From Oscillospiraceae bacterium (GTDB taxonomy: Bacteria > Bacillota > Clostridia > Oscillospirales > Ruminococcaceae), in assembly GCA_902362965.1 (NCBI GenBank), contig CABIYQ010000009.1, forward strand, positions 1-52,976: 52,976 bases of DNA. Reading direction: 5' to 3'. Position numbers and translations under genes: made by a program. Below the pieces are notes generated by a model that saw nothing but the letters and a program-made list of their open reading frames with translations, did not search any database and was not told where the DNA came from. Within the stretch, counting starts at the first letter, position 1, and each line of letters begins with the position of its first letter. Positions 1 to 8,746 of this stretch are shown here, piece by piece.

Positions 1-285
1 AAAAAAAGTAAGCAAAAAACTTTTATGCCAAATTTTATTGACTTGATTTTCTTTTTAAAGACTTGCAAAGTTAATTTTGCAGGGAATAAAAGAAAAAGAT
101 TTTGAAAAAAGTAAGCAAAAAACTTTTATGCCGAATTTTATTGACTTGATTTTGTTTTTAAAGACTTGCAAAGTTAATTTTGCAGGGAATAAAAGAAAAA
201 GATTTTCAAAAAAAGTAAGCAAAAACTTTTATGCCAAATTTTATTGACTTGATTTTCTTTTTAAAGACTCGCAAAGTTACTATTG
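1..285 (-). repeat. Tandem array of ~104-bp intergenic repeats (type A body)
   Basis: Two full units and a truncated third are visible; the head GTAAGCAAAAA begins at 8, 111 and 215, giving a 103-104 bp period. Each unit has the head (..CTTTTATGCC), a body containing TTATTGACTTGATTTT and GACTTGCAAAGTTAATTTTG, and an A-rich tail. The array sits immediately downstream of fabH. It belongs to the same family as the arrays at 2690, 6590, 25580, 39097 and 40760. The window begins inside the array, so its outer end is not seen. No coding potential is evident. Confidence 0.9.
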
Positions 286-302
286 TGAAAATTCAATAAA
301 AA

Positions 303-1298
303 TTAAAATTCAAAAATAATTGCCCCAAAGGTCAGACCTGCACCGAAGCCTACAAATCCTACTTTGTCTCCTCTTTTGATTCTTCCGCTGCGTACTGCCT
401 CGTCAAGAGCGATCGGAATGGAAGCACTTGAGGTATTGGCATGCTTGTCAAGATTCACAACAAATTTATCCATTGAAATTCCTAAGTTTTTAGCGGCAGT
501 CTCAATAATTCTTACATTTGCCTGATGCGGAATGATTACGTCAAGTTCATTCAGATCGAAGTCGATTTTTTCTGCTGCCTTAGTAAGTGCATTCGGAAGA
601 GCCTTTGTAGCAAATTTATATACTTCTCTGCCGTCTTGGTAAAGATAATGCGAATTGGACTCAGGAAAGCCGTCGTCAACCTTTCCGGCGCCTGTCATAA
701 ACGCATTTGCCGGTGGAATGGAACGTGCAAACAGATATTTCGCTCCTGTACCATCCGCACCGAGAAAGCTTGAATAAAGTGAATTTTCAGCACGTTCTAT
801 AACCAGAGCCGCTGCACCGTCTCCGAACAGCACACAGGTACTTCTGTCGGTATAATCTGTAATTTTTGTCAGATTTTCATTTGCCACCACAAGTGCATAT
901 TTCATATTTTCATCTGTCTGAAGGTATCTTTTTGCCATATCAATAGCATATACGCAGCCTGCACATGCACAGTTTACGTCGATCGTCATTGCATTAACAG
1001 CACCGATCTCCCTTTGGATCATACATGACATTGACGGAGTATAGTAATCAGAAGAAACGCTGGTGTCAATTATCACGCCTATGTCCTCCGGAGAAATTCC
1101 CGCGGCAGCGATAGCGTCCTTTGCCGCCATTGTTCCCATGTACCATGTAGGTTCGCCGTCTGATACAAAGCGTTCGGACATTCCTGTTCTTGTTCTTATC
1201 CATTCGTCACTGGTTTCGACGATAGATGTGAAGTCTTCATTTACAACCTTTTTAAGCGGCTGATATCCGCCTGTACCTAAAATTTTGATTCCCAGCAA
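303..1298 (-). CDS. fabH: beta-ketoacyl-ACP synthase III (FabH)
   Basis: It condenses acetyl-CoA (or a branched acyl-CoA) with malonyl-ACP to start type II fatty acid synthesis in the cytosol. The 331-residue length is normal for the family. The Cys-His-Asn triad is visible: Cys112 in the NCACAG motif, His258 in PHQAN and Asn288 in HANTSS. The start is a TTG preceded by GGGAGG at a good distance; no ATG gives the conserved N-terminus (LGIKILGTGGYQP). It is divergent from fabD with a 228-bp gap, so the two may share control, but I could not find a convincing FapR- or FabT-type operator. A repeat array lies directly behind its stop codon. Confidence 0.96.
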   Translation of the reverse strand: MLGIKILGTGGYQPLKKVVNEDFTSIVETSDEWIRTRTGMSERFVSDGEPTWYMGTMAAKDAIAAAGISPEDIGVIIDTSVSSDYYTPSMSCMIQREIGAVNAMTIDVNCACAGCVYAIDMAKRYLQTDENMKYALVVANENLTKITDYTDRSTCVLFGDGAAALVIERAENSLYSSFLGADGTGAKYLFARSIPPANAFMTGAGKVDDGFPESNSHYLYQDGREVYKFATKALPNALTKAAEKIDFDLNELDVIIPHQANVRIIETAAKNLGISMDKFVVNLDKHANTSSASIPIALDEAVRSGRIKRGDKVGFVGFGAGLTFGAIIFEF

Positions 1299-1526
1299 AA
1301 AAAATTCCTCCCTGACATTGTTTTCTATTGAAATTTATGGTATATTATTATAAGCAGATGCAGTAAAACCATAAATGTATCAATTTTTATTGTAATCTAT
1401 TTTTAACTTTTTTGCAATGTAATAATTGGTTTTTATTTGCCAAAATTTCAAAATCCCATATATTGCACAAAAAACTGTTTGATTTGTTGTGTAATATTAA
1501 CAATTTATAGAAAGAGGTTTTTTACT

Positions 1527-2438
1527 ATGACAGCATTTTTGTTTTCAGGACAGGGTTCACAGTATTCGGGTATGGGAAAAGAGCTTCTGGAATCTAATCC
1601 GGAATTTTCCTTTATTTATGACAAAGCGTCCGAAATACTGGGATATGATTTAAAAAAAGTAACCTTTGAGGGTACGGAAGAAGAACTTGCACAGACTTGT
1701 AATTCACAGCCTGCTATTATGGCAATGTCTCTTTTGTGTTTTGAAACTGCAAAGAAAAACGGTATTTCATTTGACGCAGCAGCGGGGCATTCACTGGGAG
1801 AATATGCCGCAATGACAGCTACAGGAATGCTATCCCTTGAGGACGGTTTCAGAGTGATCAAAGCAAGAGCTGCCGCAATGGACAAGGCAGGACGTGAAAC
1901 ACAGGGTGCTATGTACGCAATCATGAAAATGACTCCTGAGGAAATTGAAGCAGTATGCGAAGAAGTTTCGGGATATGTAGTACCTGTAAATTACAATTCC
2001 CCCGTTCAGACAGTAATTGCCGGTGAGAAAGAAGCGGTTGATAAGGCGGCGGAAGTGTTTGCTCAAAAGGGTGCAAGAGCAGTACCTCTTAAAGTATCAG
2101 CGGCTTTTCATTCTAAGCTGATGGAGAGTGCGTCAAAGGAATTTTATGAGGCAATTAAGGATATTAAGTTTAATAAACCGTCTGTACCGTTTTATTCAAA
2201 CGTTACAGGGAAAGAACTTACAGATTTTTCCGATATGCCTTCACTTCTTGCAAAGCATATGATCTCACCTGTACGCTTTACTTCGGAATTAAATGCTATG
2301 AGCAGTGCCGGTATTGATAAATTTATTGAACTTGGACCTAATAAAGTCCTTACCGGACTGGTCAAGAAAACTCTTAAAGGTTCTACTGCTGTAAATATTG
2401 AAAATTTGAAAACACTTGAAGCAGCGTTAACTCTTTGA
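1527..2438 (+). CDS. fabD: malonyl-CoA:ACP transacylase (FabD)
   Basis: It transfers malonyl from CoA to acyl carrier protein, supplying the extender unit used by FabH and the elongating synthases. The protein is 303 residues. Nucleophile Ser89 lies in GHSLGE, the catalytic His195 in AAFHSKLM, and the N-terminal FSGQGSQ motif is present. The ATG at 1527 follows AAAGAGG; an upstream in-frame ATG at 1437 would add 30 residues unlike the family and has no ribosome site. No acpP, fabK or fabG follows; instead hairpin-rich repeats fill the gap to aroE, so fabD seems to be transcribed alone here. Confidence 0.96.
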   Translation: MTAFLFSGQGSQYSGMGKELLESNPEFSFIYDKASEILGYDLKKVTFEGTEEELAQTCNSQPAIMAMSLLCFETAKKNGISFDAAAGHSLGEYAAMTATGMLSLEDGFRVIKARAAAMDKAGRETQGAMYAIMKMTPEEIEAVCEEVSGYVVPVNYNSPVQTVIAGEKEAVDKAAEVFAQKGARAVPLKVSAAFHSKLMESASKEFYEAIKDIKFNKPSVPFYSNVTGKELTDFSDMPSLLAKHMISPVRFTSELNAMSSAGIDKFIELGPNKVLTGLVKKTLKGSTAVNIENLKTLEAALTL

Positions 2439-2690
2439 AGATTTTGAAAAATCTTCAGAAAAACTTTATCTTGTTCATTTCTTGTTACGCAACAAGAAAT
2501 GAACCAAAGAAATGCGCCTGCTCAAACGCCGCAGTGGGCTTGCGGCACATAAGTGCCGAATTTTATCCGTCATACAGTTACTGAACTATTAGGTTATCCC
2601 ATAAAAGGCAAGACGCAGCACATAAAATTCACACCCAAGTAAGATGGGTTCAGATGAATCTGGTCTCAAAGCTATCCTTTAATTCTTTGT
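2437..2690 (+). repeat. Hairpin-rich repeat, family 2, copy 1
   Basis: A palindrome (9-bp arms GAAGATTTT/AAAATCTTC) overlaps the fabD stop codon at 2437-2456. A 14-bp perfect stem follows at 2473-2504 (arm GTTCATTTCTTGTT, loop ACGC), then a GCCGCA/TGCGGC stem near 2529-2547. The second half contains TTTTATCCGTCATACAGTT, AAAAGGCAAGACG and AATTCACACCCA, which recur downstream of ilvD at 31550-31650. It may act as a terminator or as a structured RNA; no protein-coding frame is supported. Confidence 0.75.
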
Positions 2691-3188
2691 AAAGTAAATT
2701 TTCGTGAATTAAATAAAATATATCAGTCAATTAAATCCGATATAAAAGTTTTTTGCTTACTTTTTTTCAAAATCTTTTTCTTTAATTCTCTGCAAAAGTA
2801 ACTTTGCGAGTCTTTAAAAGGAAAATCAAGTCAATAAAATTCGGAATAAAAGTTTTTGCCCAGCTTTTTTCAAAATTTTTTCTTTAATTCTTTGTAAAGT
2901 AAATCTTCGTGAATTAAATAAAATATATCAGTCAATTAAATCCGATATAAAAGTTTTTTGCTTACTTTTTTTCAAAATCTTTTTCTTTAATTCTCTGCAA
3001 AGTAACTTTGCGAGTCTTTAAAAGGAAAATCAAGTCAATAAAATTCGGCATAAAAGTTTTTGCCCAGCTTTTTTCAAAATCTTTTTCTTTAATTCTCTGC
3101 AAAAGTAACTTTGCGAGTCTTTAAAAGGAAAATCAAGTCGATAAAATTCGGAATAAAAGTTTTTGCCCAGCTTTTTTCAAAAAGCTGG
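2690..3188 (+). repeat. Composite array of ~100-bp repeats, bodies C-A-C-A-A, with terminal hairpin
   Basis: Unit junctions (CTTAC or CCAGC followed by a T tract) fall near 2757, 2861, 2961, 3065 and 3167. Bodies alternate: type C (contains AAATATATCAGTCAATTAAA) at about 2690-2755 and 2885-2960, and type A (contains GCGAGTCTTTAAAAGG) in the other three units, so a C-A pair was duplicated. The array reads in the opposite orientation to the one at 1-285 but in the same orientation relative to the gene upstream of it. It ends in a perfect palindrome at 3167-3188 (arms CCAGCTTTTT/AAAAAGCTGG), just ahead of the aroE ribosome site. Confidence 0.9.
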
Positions 3189-3204
3189 AGAAAGGAGTAA
3201 ACCA

Positions 3205-4041
3205 ATGAAAAAATATGCTTTAATAGGTCATCCGCTGGGACACTCCATGTCCCCATTTATACATAAAAGACTTTTTGAAGAGGCAGGCCGACAGGCTGAG
3301 TATACTTTGGAAGATATTCCTCCGGAGAGTCTAAAGGAAAAACTGCCTGAGCTATTAAAAAGTGTTACAGGTCTTAACGTTACAATCCCTCATAAAGTAC
3401 CTGTAATAGATTATGTGGATAAGCTTGACGAAAGCGCCTTAAGGTACAATTCCGTAAACTGTATTTGCGGTAAAGACGGTGTACTGACAGGGTACAATAC
3501 TGATTGCGACGGTTTTCTGCGTTCCGTACCTGAAAATGCTTTAGGCGGAAAAGTTCTGCTGTTGGGCTGCGGGGGAGTAGGCAGAATGATGGCAATTGAA
3601 GCGGCACGTCACGGCGCTGATATTACTATGGCAATTATTCCTGAAGCTCAGGATATGGCAGATTGCCTGAAAATGGAAATCGGAGAAAAATATCCCCGAA
3701 TATCTGTAAAAATCGTTATGATGAACGAAATTTCGGGAAAATTTGACTTACTTGTAAATGCTACTCCGGTAGGTATGTACCCGAAATCTGACGCTTGCCC
3801 TGTTTCGGAAGAAGTTATCGGGAACTGCGGCGCAGTATTTGATGCTATTTACAATCCAACCAAAACAAAGCTTGTTACTGTTGCAGAAAGTAAGGGAATT
3901 ACAGCAATTGGCGGTATGTCGATGCTGGTTTTACAGGCGGTTGTTGCACATGAAATCTGGAACGGTGACAGCTACACAAAAGAACAGATCGACAAAATTA
4001 TAAATGAATCCGTTGAAATCGTTAACAGGGATTTTAAATAG
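3205..4041 (+). CDS. aroE: shikimate dehydrogenase
   Basis: It catalyses NADPH-dependent reduction of 3-dehydroshikimate to shikimate in aromatic amino acid synthesis. The 278-residue protein shows the shikimate-binding SMSP motif (Ser14, Ser16), catalytic Lys64 in TIPHK and Asp100 in YNTDCDG, and a GCGGVGR nucleotide loop at 121-127. The start at 3205 follows AAAGGAG; the frame opens further upstream inside the repeat but that extension is not conserved in kind. aroK follows after 9 bp, so the two form an operon and act on consecutive steps. Transcription must pass from within or beyond the repeat array in front of it. Confidence 0.95.
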   Translation: MKKYALIGHPLGHSMSPFIHKRLFEEAGRQAEYTLEDIPPESLKEKLPELLKSVTGLNVTIPHKVPVIDYVDKLDESALRYNSVNCICGKDGVLTGYNTDCDGFLRSVPENALGGKVLLLGCGGVGRMMAIEAARHGADITMAIIPEAQDMADCLKMEIGEKYPRISVKIVMMNEISGKFDLLVNATPVGMYPKSDACPVSEEVIGNCGAVFDAIYNPTKTKLVTVAESKGITAIGGMSMLVLQAVVAHEIWNGDSYTKEQIDKIINESVEIVNRDFK

Positions 4042-4050
4042 GAGGAAATT

Positions 4051-4551
4051 ATGGCTATATTCTTATGCGGATTTATGGGCTGCGGTAAAACTACTATCGG
4101 TAAAAATCTTGCTAAGCTGCTGGGCTGCGGATACTGTGACATGGACGAGCTTATTGTAAAAAAAGCGGGAATGTCCATACCTGAAATTTTTGAAACTAAG
4201 GGCGAAAAATATTTTCGCCAAATGGAATCTGACCTTATAATTGAACTTGGAAACTTTAAAGGAATAGTTTCCTGCGGCGGCGGAGCAATGCTTAATGAAC
4301 AAAACGGAAAAAATGCCGCTGAAAACGGTACGGTATTGTTTCTTGACACACCTTTTGAAATATGCTATAAACGTATTGCAGGAGATTCCAACAGACCGAT
4401 CGCCGCAAGCCGTACCAAAGAACAGCTTGAAGAGCTTTACAATGAACGTTATCCGAAGTATCTTAAAAATTCGAGAATGCGTGTAGATTGCAGCGGTACT
4501 CCTATGGAAATTTCAAAATATATAATTCAAAGTCTTAAACTGAAGAAATGA
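4051..4551 (+). CDS. aroK: shikimate kinase
   Basis: It phosphorylates shikimate to shikimate 3-phosphate with ATP, the step after AroE. The Walker A motif GFMGCGKTT is at residues 7-15, the substrate-binding Asp30/Asp32 in CDMDE, an Arg at about 56 in YFRQME, and the CGGGAM loop near residue 75. The 166-residue length is typical. Its ribosome site (TAGGAGG) lies between the aroE stop and the ATG, and the amidohydrolase begins 10 bp downstream, consistent with one transcript. Confidence 0.95.
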   Translation: MAIFLCGFMGCGKTTIGKNLAKLLGCGYCDMDELIVKKAGMSIPEIFETKGEKYFRQMESDLIIELGNFKGIVSCGGGAMLNEQNGKNAAENGTVLFLDTPFEICYKRIAGDSNRPIAASRTKEQLEELYNERYPKYLKNSRMRVDCSGTPMEISKYIIQSLKLKK

Positions 4552-4561
4552 GAGAACATTT

Positions 4562-5734
4562 ATGAAAATATATAATGTGCAGATAAAAACAATGGAAAAG
4601 AGACGGTCCATAGAAAACGGCTGGATTGAAATTGAAAACGGTAAAATCATTGCTGTTGAAGAGGGAAGTCCTGATGTTGTCGGTACAGAGGATCTGGACG
4701 GTCAGGGAAAGCTTTTGATTCCCGGATTTATTGACGCTCATACTCATCTTGGAATTATTGAAAACGGCATCGACTTTGAAGGAGACGACTGTAATGAAGC
4801 TACAGATCCCTTTACCCCTCAGCTTAGAACTATTGACGGCATTAATCCTATGGACAGATGCTTTGAAGAGGCGTATAAAAGGGGAATTACCTCCGCTGTT
4901 GTGGCTCCGGGGAGCGCTAATCCCTGCGGCGGTGAGATAATCGCTGTCAAAACCTATGGCAGACGTGTTGACGATATGATCATAAAGCCTGTGGGGATAA
5001 AATTTGCTCTGGGAGAAAATCCAAAGAGAGTTTACAATGACAGAGATGAAACTCCGGTTACAAGAATGGCTACGGCTGCTCTGATCCGTGAGGGACTTAC
5101 TAAAGCAAAGCGTTATCTTGCGGATATTGACGCATATGAAATCGACAAGGAAAATAATGATATGCCTGAATTCGACCTGAAAAATCATGCGCTTATTCCG
5201 CTGCTCAGGAGGGAGATTTCCGCTCATTTTCATTGTCACCGTGCGGACGATATGTTTACGGCAGTAAGGATCGCAAAGGAATTTGATCTGAAGCTTGTGA
5301 TTGTACATGCCACTGAAGGGCATCTTATTGCGGATATTTTAGGTACTGAAAAGCTATCGGCAATTTCCGGTCCGGTTATATGCGACAGATGCAAGCCGGA
5401 AATGAAAGGTCTTGAACTGAAAAATACAGCGGAGCTTGTCAAAAACGGGGTTAAAACTTCAATTTGCACCGATCATCCGGTTATACCCATCCAGTATCTT
5501 CCTGCGTCTGCCGCAATGGCTGTAAAGGGCGGACTGGACTCCGACAGCGCACTGGAAGCAATAACAATTAATGCCGCTGAAATTGCCGGAATTGATGATA
5601 CAACGGGTTCAATTGCCGTAGGCAAAGACGCTGATTTACAGCTTTACTGCGGTGATCCTCTTGACATTATGAATGATCCTGAACTGGTCATGATCAATGG
5701 CAAAGTTTTAAACAATACAAAAGGAGACTGTTGA
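4562..5734 (+). CDS. amidohydrolase-superfamily metallohydrolase (imidazolonepropionase/dihydroorotase-like)
   Basis: A 390-residue amidohydrolase with the metal-binding HTH pair (His60, His62) after the strand LLIPGFIDAH, further histidines at 222-226 (HFHCH) and 249/254, and a late Asp in CTDHP. The C-terminal strand IAVGKDADLQLY is the usual composite-sheet end of the superfamily. Such proteins hydrolyse cyclic amides or peptide-like bonds; the substrate cannot be told from sequence. It is flanked by aroK (10 bp) and fumarase alpha (4 bp), so it is almost surely co-transcribed, but no pathway links the three. Confidence 0.85.
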   Translation: MKIYNVQIKTMEKRRSIENGWIEIENGKIIAVEEGSPDVVGTEDLDGQGKLLIPGFIDAHTHLGIIENGIDFEGDDCNEATDPFTPQLRTIDGINPMDRCFEEAYKRGITSAVVAPGSANPCGGEIIAVKTYGRRVDDMIIKPVGIKFALGENPKRVYNDRDETPVTRMATAALIREGLTKAKRYLADIDAYEIDKENNDMPEFDLKNHALIPLLRREISAHFHCHRADDMFTAVRIAKEFDLKLVIVHATEGHLIADILGTEKLSAISGPVICDRCKPEMKGLELKNTAELVKNGVKTSICTDHPVIPIQYLPASAAMAVKGGLDSDSALEAITINAAEIAGIDDTTGSIAVGKDADLQLYCGDPLDIMNDPELVMINGKVLNNTKGDC

Positions 5735-5738
5735 AAAA

Positions 5739-6581
5739 ATGCGTGAGATAAATGTGTCTGAAATAGAAAATACTATAAGAGATTTATGTATAAGTGCAAA
5801 TATTCAATTACCGAAAAGTCTTGAAGATAAAATTCAAAGCTGTGCTGAGCTGGAAATTTCTCCTGCCGGAAAAGCAGTATTTGAGGATCTTAAAGCAAAC
5901 ATTAATGCCGCTAAGGCTGAAAATATTCCGATTTGTCAGGATACGGGAATGGCTGTAATTTTCATGGAGATAGGTCAGGACGTTCATTTTACAGGCGGAA
6001 GTCTTGAAGATGCTATTAACAAGGGTGTGTCAAGAGGGTACACCGAAGGGTACTTAAGATGCTCCATCGTTGGCGATCCTCTTGAAAGAGTCAATACAGG
6101 GGACAATACGCCGCCTGTTGTGCATACGAGAATAGTGTCAGGAGACACGGTAAAAATCGACGTTTGTCCAAAAGGCTTTGGAAGTGAAAATATGTCGGCA
6201 TTAAAAATGTTTACGCCGTCAGCATCCCTTGAGGATATTGTGGGATTTGTAATCGAAACTGCTTCAAAGGCAGGAAGCAATCCATGTCCGCCTATGGTTA
6301 TAGGCGTAGGTATCGGCGGTAATTTTGAGCACTGCGCTTATCTTGCCAAAAAAGCTTTATGCCGTGATACTGCTGTGAGAAATCCTAAAAAGCTTTACAA
6401 GGATCTGGAGGACAAAATGCTTGAGCAAATCAACAAGCTGGGTATCGGTCCTCAGGGATTCGGCGGCAAAATTACTGCTCTGTGTGTAAATATTGAACAA
6501 GCGCCTACTCATATTGCAGGTCTGCCTGTTGCTGTGAATATAGGGTGTCATGTGACAAGACATGCGTCGGCTTTAATATAA
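5739..6581 (+). CDS. class I fumarate hydratase, alpha subunit (TtdA-like)
   Basis: This is the alpha half of the two-subunit [4Fe-4S] fumarase/tartrate dehydratase family, which interconverts fumarate and malate. Three cysteines expected to hold the cluster are visible: Cys66 (PICQDTG), Cys183 (NPCPP) and Cys270 (NIGCH). The 280-residue length matches stand-alone alpha subunits. The beta subunit, normally encoded next to it, is absent: a repeat array and a bidirectional terminator follow. The partner must be elsewhere for the enzyme to work, as beta supplies the rest of the active site. Confidence 0.9.
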   Translation: MREINVSEIENTIRDLCISANIQLPKSLEDKIQSCAELEISPAGKAVFEDLKANINAAKAENIPICQDTGMAVIFMEIGQDVHFTGGSLEDAINKGVSRGYTEGYLRCSIVGDPLERVNTGDNTPPVVHTRIVSGDTVKIDVCPKGFGSENMSALKMFTPSASLEDIVGFVIETASKAGSNPCPPMVIGVGIGGNFEHCAYLAKKALCRDTAVRNPKKLYKDLEDKMLEQINKLGIGPQGFGGKITALCVNIEQAPTHIAGLPVAVNIGCHVTRHASALI

Positions 6582-6589
6582 GGTCTTTT

Positions 6590-6902
6590 ACATTCTATTT
6601 TCTGTTTACTTTCTTGTCGAGCCTTATGAAACAAGTTCTATTGTACTAAAGACGAATTAAAAGTTTTTTGTTTACTTTTTTTCAAAATCTTTTTCTTTTA
6701 TTTTCTGCAAAATTAACTTTGCGAGTCTTTAAAAAGAAAATCAAGTCAATAAAATTCGGCATAAAAGTTTTTTGTTTACTTTATTTCAAAATCTTTTTCT
6801 TTTATTTTCTGCAAAATTAACTTTGCGAGTCTTTAAAAAGAAAATCAAGTCAATAAAATTCGGCATAAAAGTTTTTTGCTTACTTTTTTTCAAAAAAGTA
6901 AG
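6590..6902 (+). repeat. Array of ~100-bp repeats (B-A-A) closed by a perfect hairpin
   Basis: The first unit carries a type B body (TTGTCGAGCCTTATGAAACA, reverse form of the one at 25620), and the next two carry type A bodies that are almost identical to each other. Junctions read GTTTACTTT or GCTTACTTT. The array ends in a palindrome at 6879-6902 with 11-bp arms (CTTACTTTTTT/AAAAAAGTAAG). It fills the gap between fumarase alpha and a terminator; nothing else is recognisable here. Confidence 0.9.
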
Positions 6903-6927
6903 GACGCTTTTTAAGCGTCCTTTTTTT
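6902..6927. terminator. bidirectional rho-independent terminator
   Basis: The stem GGACGCTT/AAGCGTCC (6902-6920) is followed by seven T on the + strand, and on the - strand by TTACTTTTTT from the adjoining repeat. It separates the convergent fumarase operon and the small gene at 6926-7207. Confidence 0.85.
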
Positions 6928-7207
6928 AATGTTTAGCAGTTCTTGAAAGCCATGCATTTGCGAGATCCAAAGCCTCGTACAGACTTTCTTTTTCGCTTGT
7001 TTTAGTAACTGCCTGATTAGGCGGCAGCGTCAGGTCGGTAGACATCTGATATACTTTTATTTTGCTTGCGACATCTATATCATGTACTTTCTTTTTATTA
7101 AGAATTTTCAGCATTACGACATAATCATCCGACATATTGCCGTAATATATAACATCTTCATGTCTTACAAGAGGAAATCCCTTGTATGTAAAAAAGCTTT
7201 TATCCAT
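6926..7207 (-). CDS. small conserved-looking protein of unknown function
   Basis: A 93-residue soluble protein with no signal peptide, membrane segment or motif that I recognise. The N-terminus (MDKSFFTYKGFPLVRHEDVIYYGNM) looks like a beta-rich domain, and the C-terminus is an amphipathic helix ending in AWLSRTAKH. A clear AAGGAGG sits before the ATG. It has its own terminator downstream and is 69 bp from the end of the DUF4340 gene upstream, so it could be the last gene of that transcript. Function unknown. Confidence 0.75.
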   Translation of the reverse strand: MDKSFFTYKGFPLVRHEDVIYYGNMSDDYVVMLKILNKKKVHDIDVASKIKVYQMSTDLTLPPNQAVTKTSEKESLYEALDLANAWLSRTAKH

Positions 7208-7276
7208 TGTAACCCTCCTTTTGTATACATTATTTTAATTATATCAAAGTTCTTACGTAATTTTTGTCGCATTACG

Positions 7277-8746
7277 TTACCAGTTCATAACAAATTCTTC
7301 GCTTGTGTCAAACTTGGACAGATTTTCGATCAGCAGATCGACATATGCGGTACGGCATTTGAAACACGGTACACCGTTTACACTAATAAGTGTTTTTTTG
7401 CCTTCGGACTTGTAGAATTCAACAGTCTGCTTTGTATTGCCGTCCTGGGTTTCAAGATAAACTGTAACCATAGGTTCTCCCTGGGGTTCTTCATCAATTA
7501 TAAACTCTTCGGCTGAAGTTTTAAGCAGGAACGTATAGAAGGTACGGAATCTTTCCGTATCGCATTCAACACCGTTCTTAACTGCCTTGTAATCATCTTC
7601 GGAAGTTCCGCTGCCTTCAAAACTTACCGTTTCTCCGCCTTGAACGCTTATATCAAGCTTGCCGATATCCCAAACAAGAGTACCGAATACCATTTTTGAA
7701 GTGATATCTCCCGGCTGAAGGTCTGCCCAGCATAAATTTTCTTTGCTGACAGCATATATTACATCGTTATCATTGAACATTGCAGGATAATATTTTACGC
7801 CGTCAATGTCCATTTCATTTCCAAGCTTTAACGTATAGCTGTCGCCGTCCTGAGTTTTCATTTTAACTGTACAGAAAGGATCGTCGAGACCTGCCGATTT
7901 GATTTCTGTTTCTGACGGATGTGCGGCTATTACCGAATAAGCGCTGAGTCCGAAAAATCCGTTTACTGCGTTCTGGGATTTTTCAACGTCAAGATATGCA
8001 AATACAGGCTCTGTCATATAATGAGTCGAAAGAGTACCGCTCTTAGTATCGTCGTCATCGGTAGATTTATCATATTCCAGAACAATATCATAATCCAGAT
8101 CGCTGCGGCTTATAGAAACTGTATCTACCGTGGGATTATTTCCGTCGGAGGAGTTTGCCAGAAGAGTTGTCGATACAAAGGAAGTTGCTGAATTTGCAAA
8201 TACGCTTACGTTTGAAGTGGAAACCAGATAAACTGTATTTTCACCCTCAGCCATACAATATGTTTTACCGCTTTCAGGGGATTCGTTTCCTATAAGAAGC
8301 GTTTTGGTTTCAGCGTTTGATTTGACAGTAACCTTTGCCTGAGGATTAGTCAGACCGTATTTGTCTAAATCTGACGCATTTTCTTCCACGGTCGATTCTG
8401 ACGATAAAGCCGCAGAACTGTTTAAAATTGAGGAAGTCAGGGTATAATTTATATCAAGATCCTCAAGACCTTTTATCGTAAGCGTTACCGTACCGTCCTC
8501 AGCCGGCTTGCCGACGGGAAGTGCTTCAAAGCCGCCACCGGCATTTTCAGCGGAAACTGATATTATATCAGCTTTTTCAAAGCTGAACAGTTCTGTGGGA
8601 ACAGATATAGAATTTTCAGCAATTGATGAAGTGGAAGAATTTCCAGAATCTTCGTTGGCTCCTGTAAGCATCAGAACTGCATATCCGCCGCCGGCAATGA
8701 CTAATGCGGCAGTACATGCCAGAACGGCTTTGATATTTTTTTTCAT
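7277..8746 (-). CDS. DUF4340 domain protein of a Gld-like ABC transporter locus
   Basis: A 489-residue protein with an N-terminal membrane anchor or signal (residues 5-23) followed by a Ser/Asn-rich linker and repeated beta-strand modules of the DUF4340 type (for example LTIKGLEDLDINYTL, VTVKSNAETKTLLIGNE). It probably lies on the outer face of the membrane. Its ATG overlaps the stop of the GldG-like gene (ATGA), and GGAGAAG precedes it, which selects this start over an in-frame ATG 12 codons upstream. Proteins of this type commonly follow GldG-like genes; their role outside gliding bacteria is not established. Confidence 0.82.
   Translation of the reverse strand: MKKNIKAVLACTAALVIAGGGYAVLMLTGANEDSGNSSTSSIAENSISVPTELFSFEKADIISVSAENAGGGFEALPVGKPAEDGTVTLTIKGLEDLDINYTLTSSILNSSAALSSESTVEENASDLDKYGLTNPQAKVTVKSNAETKTLLIGNESPESGKTYCMAEGENTVYLVSTSNVSVFANSATSFVSTTLLANSSDGNNPTVDTVSISRSDLDYDIVLEYDKSTDDDDTKSGTLSTHYMTEPVFAYLDVEKSQNAVNGFFGLSAYSVIAAHPSETEIKSAGLDDPFCTVKMKTQDGDSYTLKLGNEMDIDGVKYYPAMFNDNDVIYAVSKENLCWADLQPGDITSKMVFGTLVWDIGKLDISVQGGETVSFEGSGTSEDDYKAVKNGVECDTERFRTFYTFLLKTSAEEFIIDEEPQGEPMVTVYLETQDGNTKQTVEFYKSEGKKTLISVNGVPCFKCRTAYVDLLIENLSKFDTSEEFVMNW

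Noticed and set aside
1..285. CRISPR array
   Set aside because: The repeats are about 100 bp with the bodies themselves repeated; there are no short unique spacers and no cas genes.
1299..1526. FapR or FabT operator between fabH and fabD
   Set aside because: No sequence in the gap matches the known palindromes; only AT-rich DNA is seen.
4535..5323. 262-codon frame antisense to the amidohydrolase gene
   Set aside because: The opposite strand encodes a clear enzyme with conserved metal ligands; the antisense frame has no ribosome site or domain and reflects codon bias.
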